DNA of 13,197 bases, taken from contig DOKV01000074.1 in the NCBI GenBank assembly GCA_003510765.1, positions 1 to 13,197 on the forward strand. Reading direction: 5' to 3'. The notes under the pieces were generated by a model. The model was given only the letters and a program-made list of their open reading frames with translations. It was not told the origin of the DNA and searched no databases. This DNA comes from Clostridiaceae bacterium. GTDB lineage: Bacteria > Bacillota > Clostridia > Clostridiales > Clostridiaceae. The translations under genes were made by a program, and so were the position numbers. Positions 6,790 through 13,197 of the stretch are shown here, in pieces (positions within the stretch are counted from its first letter, which is position 1; each line of letters opens with the position of its first letter).

Positions 6790-8268
6790 TTATCTCCCAT
6801 ACATTCTCGTCAATTTTGCGATTTTTTCTGCCAATTTGTCTGTTAATGCATCTTCTTTCATTCTCCAAGTCCAGTTGTTCCCAAGGGTGGAAGGAATGTT
6901 CATCCTGGCATCCTCTCCTAAACCTAAGAAGTCTTGCATCGGAATGATGCAAAGGTCTGCCACGGAGCTGAAGGCTCCTCGGATGAATCCCCAGTTGATC
7001 CCTTCTTCAAAGGACAGCTTCAAGTACTTCCCAGCAAAGTGTAAGTCTTCTTCCTTTACGGTTCTCACCCAGCCCATGATGGTGTCATTGTCATGGGTGC
7101 CTGTGTACACCACACAGTTTTTGTTATAGGTGTGTGGTAGGTAATCCGACTCTTCTCGTGGATCAAAGGCAAATTGTAGGATTTTCATCCCAGGGAAGCC
7201 TGTGTCTTCGATGAGCTCATGGACTTCTTTGGTTAGGAAGCCAAGATCCTCGGCGATGATGTCCAGATCCCCCAGCTCTTCTTTGATCTTCTTGAAGAGC
7301 TTGTAGCCTGGTCCCTTGGTCCATTGACCTTTCACCGCGTTTTCAGCGCCATTTTTGATCTCCCAATAAGCTTCAAAGCCTCTGAAGTGATCAATACGCA
7401 CCACATCATACATGAGGAAGCTGGCTTTGATACGATCCACCCACCATTGGTATCCTTCCTCTTCCATGGCCGCCCAGTTGTAGATGGGATTGCCCCATAG
7501 CTGGCCCGTTTCTGAGAAGGCATCTGGTGGACAACCTGCCACGGTGATGGGGACAAATTCTTTGTCCACTTTGAACAGGTCTCTATGACCCCAAACATCG
7601 GCGCTATCTTCTGCCACATAGATGGGGATGTCCCCAATGATGCGAATGTTCTTGTCATTGGCATAGCTTTTTAGCGCCTTCCATTGCTTGAAAAAGTAAT
7701 ACTGGACAAAGACATGGAAATAAATGTCCTTTTCCTTTGCCTTTTCAAAGGCCAACACTTCTTTTGACTGGATATCCTTCAGGGCCTTGGGCCATTTTAA
7801 CCAGGATACTCCTTGATTCTCTGCCTTCAAGGCCATGAATAAAGCAAAGTCTCTTAGCCATGCGGCCTCTTCTTTGTAGAAGAGATCCAGTTCTTTCTTC
7901 TTGGTCCTTCTGGCTCTCTTGTATGCTCTTCTTAAAAGCTCCATCTTATTCTTATAAAGAATGCCATAATCTACTTTTTCTGGGTCCTCACCCAAGGGAA
8001 GATTTTCCAGCTCTTCTTCTTCCAAGAAACCCTCTTTCAGAAACTCTGCCAGGTCAATGAAATAAGGATTGCCTGCAAAGGCTGAAAAGTTTTGGTAGGG
8101 AGAATCCCCGTATCCGGTGATGCCTAAGGGAAGAATCTGCCATTCTTTTTGGTTGGCCCGGTCTAGAAAATCCACAAAATCATAAGCGCCTTGCCCAAAA
8201 TCTCCAATGCCATAAGGGCCTGGGAGTGAGGAAATATGCATTAATATACCACTGCTACGTTTTTTCAT
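6790..8268 (-). CDS. malQ: 4-alpha-glucanotransferase (amylomaltase, GH77)
   Basis: Cytosolic amylomaltase that transfers alpha-1,4-glucan segments between maltodextrins, building chains long enough for the phosphorylase and releasing glucose. At 492 residues it has normal length. The N-terminal signature RSSGILMHISSLPGPYGIGD is intact. The catalytic set is visible: nucleophile D293 in VVRIDHFRGF, acid/base E340 in IIAEDLGF, and D393 in GTHDND. D293 and E340 carry the same numbers as the known Thermus amylomaltase catalytic residues. The ATG at 8268 has only a weak purine-rich ribosome site, 25 nt after the upstream GH31 stop, so translation may depend partly on the upstream gene. Its last codons carry the ribosome site of the next gene. 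There is no signal peptide. Confidence 0.96.
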   Translation of the reverse strand: MKKRSSGILMHISSLPGPYGIGDFGQGAYDFVDFLDRANQKEWQILPLGITGYGDSPYQNFSAFAGNPYFIDLAEFLKEGFLEEEELENLPLGEDPEKVDYGILYKNKMELLRRAYKRARRTKKKELDLFYKEEAAWLRDFALFMALKAENQGVSWLKWPKALKDIQSKEVLAFEKAKEKDIYFHVFVQYYFFKQWKALKSYANDKNIRIIGDIPIYVAEDSADVWGHRDLFKVDKEFVPITVAGCPPDAFSETGQLWGNPIYNWAAMEEEGYQWWVDRIKASFLMYDVVRIDHFRGFEAYWEIKNGAENAVKGQWTKGPGYKLFKKIKEELGDLDIIAEDLGFLTKEVHELIEDTGFPGMKILQFAFDPREESDYLPHTYNKNCVVYTGTHDNDTIMGWVRTVKEEDLHFAGKYLKLSFEEGINWGFIRGAFSSVADLCIIPMQDFLGLGEDARMNIPSTLGNNWTWRMKEDALTDKLAEKIAKLTRMYGR

Positions 8269-8293
8269 ACGATTATCATCTTTCTTTAGCTGC

Positions 8294-10444
8294 CTAAAGT
8301 CCGATTTGAACCTCCTTTATCCTGATGTCACCCGAGTCATCCATCAAGGTGAAGATCACCGTCTGAATTTTGGGGTGCGTGCTTTGTACATCTATGGTCA
8401 GCTCTCCATCTTCAAGTCTTCTTACTTGTAGATGCGTTTCAAACCTCTTGCCCTCTTCATAGCCATAGCTTTCGCCGTCATCATCATAGAGGGTATAGGA
8501 GGCTTCCGTATCCACATACCCTAGCACCCTCAAGGTGGTAAGGTCCTCTTTGGATACATTCCCCACTGGAAGGGTGTAAGGAAGGAGGCGATTTCTTCTT
8601 AAGAAGAACTTCAAATCCTTTAAGTCGTAGGTCATGTAGGTGACGCCAGCGCTTTCTTTTGTTAAGGTGACCTCTTCCATATCAAAGTCCACCAACGCCA
8701 TGGACTCTGGCAGGTACACATAACGCCCTTTCTTGTTGGCTTCCACCACCGGTGCCATCATGAGCTCTTCCCCCAGAAGCATTTGGTCCTCAGCTTCTTG
8801 GGCTTCTTGTCCAAAGAACTCAAAGGCCAAGGGACTGAACATGAGGCCACCCTTCTCATGCACCTTCAGCATCTCTGAATAGAGATAAGGCAAGAGCATG
8901 TAACGCCTTTTGATCTGGGCTCTGTTGTAGCTTACCAGGGGCTCATGGAAGGCATAGGGTTCTTGTACCCGGGTACCTAGGGCTGAATGGTTTCTTAGCA
9001 GTGGTGTAAACACCGACAGCTGTAACCACCGGGTTAAGAGCTCTCCACTGACTTGCCCCCCAAAGCCTCCAGTGTCTGCACCCACATAGTAGAAGCCAGA
9101 CATGTTGAGGGCAGGCATCATGCGAAGATTCAGGGACAAATGGCTCCACCAAGAGCTGTTGTCACCGGTCCAAAGACCACTGTATCGATGCATGCCAATG
9201 GCAGAGGCGCGACTGATGAGCACATGCCTTTTTTGCAGATGCTTTTTTAAGCCTTCAGAAGCGGATACGGTCATATTGTACCCATAGAGATTATGTACCG
9301 CTTCATTGGTGTAGGTTTTTCCTTCTATGGTATGGAAGAACCGTCTATAGTATTCCTCTTTGTTGCCGATGTTCATGAACTTGTCTCGTAAGGAGAAGAA
9401 GGCATTGACCCCCAGGTTTTCTCCCTTCGCTGCCATGGCAGCATCTACGCCTTCTTGAAGGGCTGTTTCATCGTAGAAGATGGCTGGTTCATTCATGTCG
9501 TTCCAGACCCCGTCGATGCCCAGGTCTGTGAGCATCTTGTACTGATCGCCAAACCAGGTGCGGGTATCTTTTTTCAAGAAGTCTGGAAAGTGTACTTTCC
9601 CAGGCCATACAGCCGCCACATAGGGCTTTCCTTCTGCATCTTTCACAAAGTGGTCTCCTTGGATCCCCTCTTCATAAATATTGTAACCTTCTTCCACCTT
9701 CACCCCTGCATCGATGATGGGAATGAGGCGAACCCCTTCTTCTTTCAGCTCCTGTGTGAGCTTCTTGAAGTTTGGAAATCTTTCCTTGGAGAGACTAAAA
9801 TCCTTAAAGTCTTCCATATAATCCAGATCTAAGTAAATACCGTCCAGGGGAATGTCTTGGCTTTTAAAGGTTTCATAAACCTCTTGAACTTCCTCTTCCG
9901 TTTTGTAACCCCATCTAGATTGGAAGTATCCTAGGCCCCATTTGGGAGGCATATAAGACTTGCCAATGATTTCGTGGAAGCTTCTCACAATCTCTTTGAT
10001 AGACCCTCCTTCAATGAGGTAGAGATCAAAGTCTTCTCCAGAGATCTCTACGGTGATGGTCTCCATGGCAGTGAATCCTACATCATACCGGATACGTCCA
10101 GGAAAATCGATGAAAAACCCCGTGGCCACATCGGCATCTTCCAGCACAAAAAAATTATGCGCCCCATAGAGGGTGGTCTTGTCCTCATGATGTAGAGGAT
10201 CATCGGTGCAGTAGGACTCATAGCATCGTCCACGTTTGTTGATGCCCCCTAGGTTTGGCCCCAAGCCATAGACCCGATCTTCTTTGGTCAGAGGCAGAGA
10301 AAATCGTCCTTTTCCTTCTGCCACCTCCACGGAGAAAGGCAAAGTATCTTCTCTATATTGTTTCTCTAGTATCACCGTTTCTGTGGGCACTGGATCGCCG
10401 AAGGTAAACCCTCTGACAGCATCGGTCATCTTAAAAGCTTTCAT
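8294..10444 (-). CDS. GH31 family alpha-glucosidase
   Basis: Glycoside hydrolase 31, probably an intracellular exo-acting alpha-glucosidase releasing glucose from malto- or isomalto-oligosaccharides. An N-terminal beta-rich domain (about 1-140) is followed by the barrel. The nucleophile is D316 in GVWNDMNEP, the acid/base is D457 in YVGADTGGFGG, and the C-terminal beta domains have the DDDGESYGYEEG segment typical of the family. There is no signal peptide. An in-frame ATG at 10480 gives 728 residues, but those extra codons lie inside the operator. GGAGG (10450-10454) lies 5 nt before the ATG at 10444, which gives 716 residues and is preferred. It is the first gene of a unit with malQ and glgP, where it may process isomaltose or short dextrins the phosphorylase cannot use. 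Exact substrate (alpha-1,4 or alpha-1,6) cannot be read from sequence alone. Confidence 0.93.
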   Translation of the reverse strand: MKAFKMTDAVRGFTFGDPVPTETVILEKQYREDTLPFSVEVAEGKGRFSLPLTKEDRVYGLGPNLGGINKRGRCYESYCTDDPLHHEDKTTLYGAHNFFVLEDADVATGFFIDFPGRIRYDVGFTAMETITVEISGEDFDLYLIEGGSIKEIVRSFHEIIGKSYMPPKWGLGYFQSRWGYKTEEEVQEVYETFKSQDIPLDGIYLDLDYMEDFKDFSLSKERFPNFKKLTQELKEEGVRLIPIIDAGVKVEEGYNIYEEGIQGDHFVKDAEGKPYVAAVWPGKVHFPDFLKKDTRTWFGDQYKMLTDLGIDGVWNDMNEPAIFYDETALQEGVDAAMAAKGENLGVNAFFSLRDKFMNIGNKEEYYRRFFHTIEGKTYTNEAVHNLYGYNMTVSASEGLKKHLQKRHVLISRASAIGMHRYSGLWTGDNSSWWSHLSLNLRMMPALNMSGFYYVGADTGGFGGQVSGELLTRWLQLSVFTPLLRNHSALGTRVQEPYAFHEPLVSYNRAQIKRRYMLLPYLYSEMLKVHEKGGLMFSPLAFEFFGQEAQEAEDQMLLGEELMMAPVVEANKKGRYVYLPESMALVDFDMEEVTLTKESAGVTYMTYDLKDLKFFLRRNRLLPYTLPVGNVSKEDLTTLRVLGYVDTEASYTLYDDDGESYGYEEGKRFETHLQVRRLEDGELTIDVQSTHPKIQTVIFTLMDDSGDIRIKEVQIGL

Positions 10445-10449
10445 TTTGG

Positions 10450-10454
10450 CCTCC
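10450..10454 (-). promoter_or_regulatory. Ribosome binding site that sets the GH31 gene start
   Basis: GGAGG on the minus strand, 5 nt before the ATG at 10444. No comparable site precedes the upstream in-frame ATG at 10480, whose sequence belongs to the operator. Confidence 0.8.
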
Positions 10455-10464
10455 ATTTTCACTT

Positions 10465-10480
10465 GTGCAACCGCTTGCAC
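10465..10480. promoter_or_regulatory. LacI-family operator of the GH31-malQ-glgP operon
   Basis: GTGCAACCGCTTGCAC has perfect 6-bp inverted arms (GTGCAA/TTGCAC). It lies about 10-25 nt downstream of the predicted transcription start and upstream of the ribosome site, where a repressor would block initiation or elongation. It shares the GTGC-N8-GCAC shape with both strong malE operators. Confidence 0.75.
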
Positions 10481-10495
10481 TGCTTTCTTAAGTCC

Positions 10496-10523
10496 ATTAT
10501 ATTATAAAATCCTCCATTGTAAA
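10496..10523 (-). promoter_or_regulatory. Promoter of the GH31-malQ-glgP operon
   Basis: On the minus strand, TTTACA (10518-10523; five of six consensus) and TATAAT (10496-10501; perfect) are separated by 16 bp. The predicted start is near 10489. A second overlapping TATAAT lies 5 bp upstream but would be only 11 bp from the -35. The operator begins just downstream, at 10480. Confidence 0.75.
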
Positions 10524-10608
10524 GGTTATTGCAGAAAATTTTTCTCTAAGGTCTTCCCCCCAATTTTTCAAAGGGTCTCTCCTCTACCCTCCCTCCAAGA
10601 GTTCTCCA

Positions 10609-10641
10609 TAAAAAAAGACAAGGCTTTTTTCATCCTTGTCT
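10609..10641 (-). terminator. Rho-independent terminator after the permease/peptidase-like gene
   Basis: A perfect 8-bp stem (AGACAAGG at 10616-10623, CCTTGTCT at 10634-10641) with a 10-nt loop is followed on the minus strand by seven T residues (10609-10615). It lies 25 nt past the stop at 10666 and separates that gene from the GH31 operon. There is no T-run on the other strand, so it acts one way. Confidence 0.9.
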
Positions 10642-10665
10642 CTTCCGCATCTATGATGTAGCACT

Positions 10666-13170
10666 TTACTCTTCTTCTATAAAGAGTCTGAAATTTTCTC
10701 CACTGATGAGAAGATCTGTCAACGCTGTACCCACTCGCTGAAGTTTTTTCTTGTGGACCCTATTTAGTACGTCCTCTTTGGAGCCCACAGCATTTTTATG
10801 GGCATCTCCGATGCCCACGGTCAAATGACCATTGGCTCGAAAGGACAAAATGGAGGGGGTCACCGTATCTAGTATGCTTCTAGAGGCCATATAATCTCCC
10901 GTGGGCAATAACCCTTGGTATCTGGTATAAGGCACCTTCATCTTCTTTAAGACGCCCTCTAAGTTCAGCAAACTTCTAAAAGAAGCTTTCTTATCCACTT
11001 GCCCGAAATAGGCCAGGATGTCCACATCTTTGTTCTTTTTCAGTCCTGTACCCATGAGCTCTAGGTAACTGTATCCACCATTCTTGGCAATGTCTGCTTG
11101 GCGCATGTTAAAGAGATTACTCCCCCGGAGCCAATCTTCTGCCAAGGGATTTTGTTCATTGTCGTAAAAGAGGAACAAAATGGGTTTGTCATAAGTTTTG
11201 TCCCCTGCTGTCATGGCCCGAGCAATTTCCAAGGCCATGGCCACAGGGGTGGTCATCTCCACAGAACCTTCTCCTTCCCCCATATAGACCCCGTCATAGG
11301 GTACCCCTAGAATAAACACTTCCCCTTGGTCTCCTTCTTCATAACCCTCTGGATACAGCCACGCCTCGATGGTTCGTCCTGAGTGTTTGGGAAAATCTGG
11401 AAAGGTATAGGTCAAGGTGAGGTCCACGGGTTCTTGTAGAAGGCGCTCTCGAAGCTGTCCAAAGGGCAGCAGCTTTAGGCTGTGGGTGGCCATGGTATTC
11501 ACCCGTCCCTCTTGTCCATGGATGACATAAATATCCAAAGAGAGGCTCTGTTCCAGTTCTTCCCCTGGAAATCTGTAGCTGTGGCCAAAGGAGCCAAAGG
11601 CTTCATTGACCCCAAGCTCCATCACAGGAATGCCCCCTTCCACGGGCAGCTCCTCCCCTGAAAAGGTGGTACCCGAAGTGGTGATGACATCTCCTGGCAA
11701 ATAATGAAGATAAGGAATCTCTATCAAGGTGAAATCTTCATGGAGAAGATAGCGCTCTTCTTCCCCTGAAGCCGTCTTTAGCAGAAGTTCTCCCTCTTGA
11801 ACAAAGAGCGGCGTCATCTCCGAGAGCGTATATCCTTTCTCTTCCCCTTTCTCCACCACGGGGCCCACTTCATCGTACACCCATTCATTGCCCTCTTGAA
11901 TTCTATAGACGTAGCGATGCTCATGTTCGAGAAACTCAAAGCCTAAAGGGGTTAGGGTTTCTTTGATATACTCCCCAGCAAGATACCCTCCAGGACTTCC
12001 CGAAACCCGTCCATGATACTTTTCTTGGATGAGTTCTTCCAGATGCATCATGGCGTTCTCCACTTGAAAATCCCCTTGAGGACGATAACTGGGGACCAGG
12101 AGAATCGTAAGGACTACAGAGACCGAGGCCACCTTGAAGAAGATCCGCTTCTTATACTGCTTAAAATTCTTCAGTTCCAGAAAGTTCACCCGTAGGGAGA
12201 ACACATGGTAAGCTTTCCTTACATAGCTGACAAAATGAGAGGTTCTTTTTTGAAATTCAATTCTTAGACCTTCGCCTAATAGATTCATGCCCATGATGGC
12301 CAAGGTCATCACAAGGACTGGGTAGACCACCAGCCACCACTGCTCATAAAACCCACCCAAGTCCGAGGTGAGTTTCACCAGCATAGATCCCCATTCAGGC
12401 TCTAGACTCATCTCATAATTGGCACGGAAAGCAAAGGCCGCCACCTCTCGGGTGGTCCCCACAAAAATGCCAAAAAGAGACAGCTGTGCCAGAAGGAAAA
12501 GTCCCTGGGCCGTTTCTTTGAAAAAAGTGGTGAAGAGCGTGGGCAACAGATGAGGGAAAATGTTTTGCCGAACAATTTGAAACCAACTTTTTCCCACGGC
12601 AATTTGCCCCTCAATGAAGTCTTCCTCCATGATTTTTTTCACCGCATCTTGCAAAACCCCTGCAGTGCGTGCAAAGCCTAAAAATCCCAGGATGAGCCCA
12701 TAAAAAATGATGGAGCGATCCAGCTGCATATTTCGAAAGAAATTGATCCTAAAGATGAGAAAACTCAAAATCAGGATGGGCACTGCCGTAAAATACGTAC
12801 TAAAAAACAAGATGACCCTTTGAAAGAACTTCTTCCCCATCCCAGCCAAAACGCCAAAAGGAAGGGCCAAAAGAAGCCTGACCAAGGCGATGAAAAAGCC
12901 CAGCTTTAAGGTGTTTCTTGTGCCGTAAACAAGCCTTGCATAGATGTCTCGGCCAGCATCATCTGTGCCCATGATGTTTTCCTCATTGGGCGGCAATGGA
13001 TTCATAAAAAAGGATTGCTTCTCTTCGCCCTCTTCCATAACCGTGACATATCGAGGGGGCTCTTCAAACATAGGATCTCTTTCCGTAAACCACTGGGGAA
13101 AAAAATAAGCACTGATGAAAAGAAAAACCAAAAGTCCACCCAAAATCAATGGGTAATTTAATTTTTTCAT
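10666..13170 (-). CDS. OppC-like ABC permease fused to an extracellular M28-peptidase-like domain with degenerate active site
   Basis: An 834-residue fusion. Residues 1-300 are a peptide/nickel-type permease: a membrane helix at 6-25, GTDDAGRDIYARLVYGTR at 68-85, helices near 88-110, 120-140, 153-172, 215-238 and 279-299, and an EAA-like loop from E187 (EGQIAVGKSW...IFPHLLP). A basic segment (302-342) precedes a seventh helix (345-361), which should place the C-terminus outside. Residues 385-834 resemble M28 aminopeptidases: YHGRVSGSPGGYLAGEYI (385-402), VPYDGVYM (623-630) and FYDNEQ (668-673). The usual metal and catalytic motifs (HxD, DN, EE) are mostly altered, so it is probably not an active zinc peptidase. 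A GGGAGG ribosome site lies 6 nt before the ATG. Ordinary OppC proteins are about 300 residues. The OppB partner is not visible and may lie above 13197. The permease assignment is firm; the role of the C-terminal domain is inference. Confidence 0.85.
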   Translation of the reverse strand: MKKLNYPLILGGLLVFLFISAYFFPQWFTERDPMFEEPPRYVTVMEEGEEKQSFFMNPLPPNEENIMGTDDAGRDIYARLVYGTRNTLKLGFFIALVRLLLALPFGVLAGMGKKFFQRVILFFSTYFTAVPILILSFLIFRINFFRNMQLDRSIIFYGLILGFLGFARTAGVLQDAVKKIMEEDFIEGQIAVGKSWFQIVRQNIFPHLLPTLFTTFFKETAQGLFLLAQLSLFGIFVGTTREVAAFAFRANYEMSLEPEWGSMLVKLTSDLGGFYEQWWLVVYPVLVMTLAIMGMNLLGEGLRIEFQKRTSHFVSYVRKAYHVFSLRVNFLELKNFKQYKKRIFFKVASVSVVLTILLVPSYRPQGDFQVENAMMHLEELIQEKYHGRVSGSPGGYLAGEYIKETLTPLGFEFLEHEHRYVYRIQEGNEWVYDEVGPVVEKGEEKGYTLSEMTPLFVQEGELLLKTASGEEERYLLHEDFTLIEIPYLHYLPGDVITTSGTTFSGEELPVEGGIPVMELGVNEAFGSFGHSYRFPGEELEQSLSLDIYVIHGQEGRVNTMATHSLKLLPFGQLRERLLQEPVDLTLTYTFPDFPKHSGRTIEAWLYPEGYEEGDQGEVFILGVPYDGVYMGEGEGSVEMTTPVAMALEIARAMTAGDKTYDKPILFLFYDNEQNPLAEDWLRGSNLFNMRQADIAKNGGYSYLELMGTGLKKNKDVDILAYFGQVDKKASFRSLLNLEGVLKKMKVPYTRYQGLLPTGDYMASRSILDTVTPSILSFRANGHLTVGIGDAHKNAVGSKEDVLNRVHKKKLQRVGTALTDLLISGENFRLFIEEE

Positions 13171-13176
13171 AGGAAA

Positions 13177-13182
13177 CCTCCC
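13177..13182 (-). promoter_or_regulatory. Ribosome binding site of the permease/peptidase-like gene
   Basis: GGGAGG on the minus strand, 6 nt before the ATG at 13170, confirms that start. Only 27 nt of upstream sequence is in the window, so no promoter can be judged and the gene may be internal to an operon. Confidence 0.8.
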
Positions 13183-13197
13183 TTGTGATCTATTACA

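Noticed and set aside
8284..8299. 6-bp inverted repeat (CTTTAG/CTAAAG) at the GH31 stop codon
   Set aside because: The stem is short and AT-rich with no T-run, and malQ follows 25 nt later in the same operon, so it is not a credible terminator.
10458..10497. Short upstream reading frame (MDLRKQCKRLHK) before the GH31 gene, preceded by a GGAGG-like sequence
   Set aside because: Its ATG overlaps the predicted -10 box and lies upstream of the predicted transcription start, so it would not be transcribed from that promoter. Its sequence is explained by promoter and operator.
1..13197. CRISPR arrays, insertion sequences, tRNA or rRNA genes, phage or defence modules
   Set aside because: None was seen. 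There is no regularly spaced direct repeat, no transposase-like frame or terminal repeats, and no structural RNA signature. The window is accounted for by transport and carbohydrate genes.

Overview
The window looks like chromosomal DNA from a low-to-mid GC Gram-positive bacterium (Bacillota, probably a Clostridia-type anaerobe). The evidence is purine-rich Shine-Dalgarno sites with tight spacing, a lipoprotein solute-binding protein, LacI-type operators, and lysine/glutamate-rich proteins. The genus cannot be fixed from the sequence alone. Every gene I can support lies on the minus strand, so transcription runs from high to low coordinates.

Layout in transcription order. (1) 13170-10666: an 834-residue protein that joins an OppC-like peptide ABC permease to an extra membrane segment and a large M28-peptidase-like domain whose metal-site motifs look eroded. 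It ends at a strong rho-independent terminator (10609-10641). (2) A promoter at 10496-10523, with a perfect-arm operator directly downstream, drives a maltodextrin-catabolism operon: GH31 alpha-glucosidase (10444-8294), malQ (8268-6790) and glycogen/maltodextrin phosphorylase glgP/malP (6785-4410). (3) A 352-bp control region (4058-4409) holds a TATAAT promoter and up to five LacI/cre-like sites. (4) A transport operon follows: malE lipoprotein (4057-2702), an intercistronic hairpin, a small unrecognised four-helix membrane protein (2534-2076), and a malF-type permease (2060 to the window edge). That permease carries an unusual charged, coiled-coil-like N-terminal extension of about 270 residues.

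How it works together (inference from known families). MalE captures maltodextrins outside the cell, and MalF with an off-window MalG and ATPase imports them. MalQ, GlgP and GH31 then turn them into glucose-1-phosphate and glucose. The same 16-bp operator shape, GTGC-N8-GCAC, occurs at both the enzyme and transporter promoters, so one LacI-family regulator (not in the window) probably controls both units. The features most worth following up are the permease/pseudo-peptidase fusion, the MalF extension with its membrane-protein neighbour, and the multi-operator malE leader.
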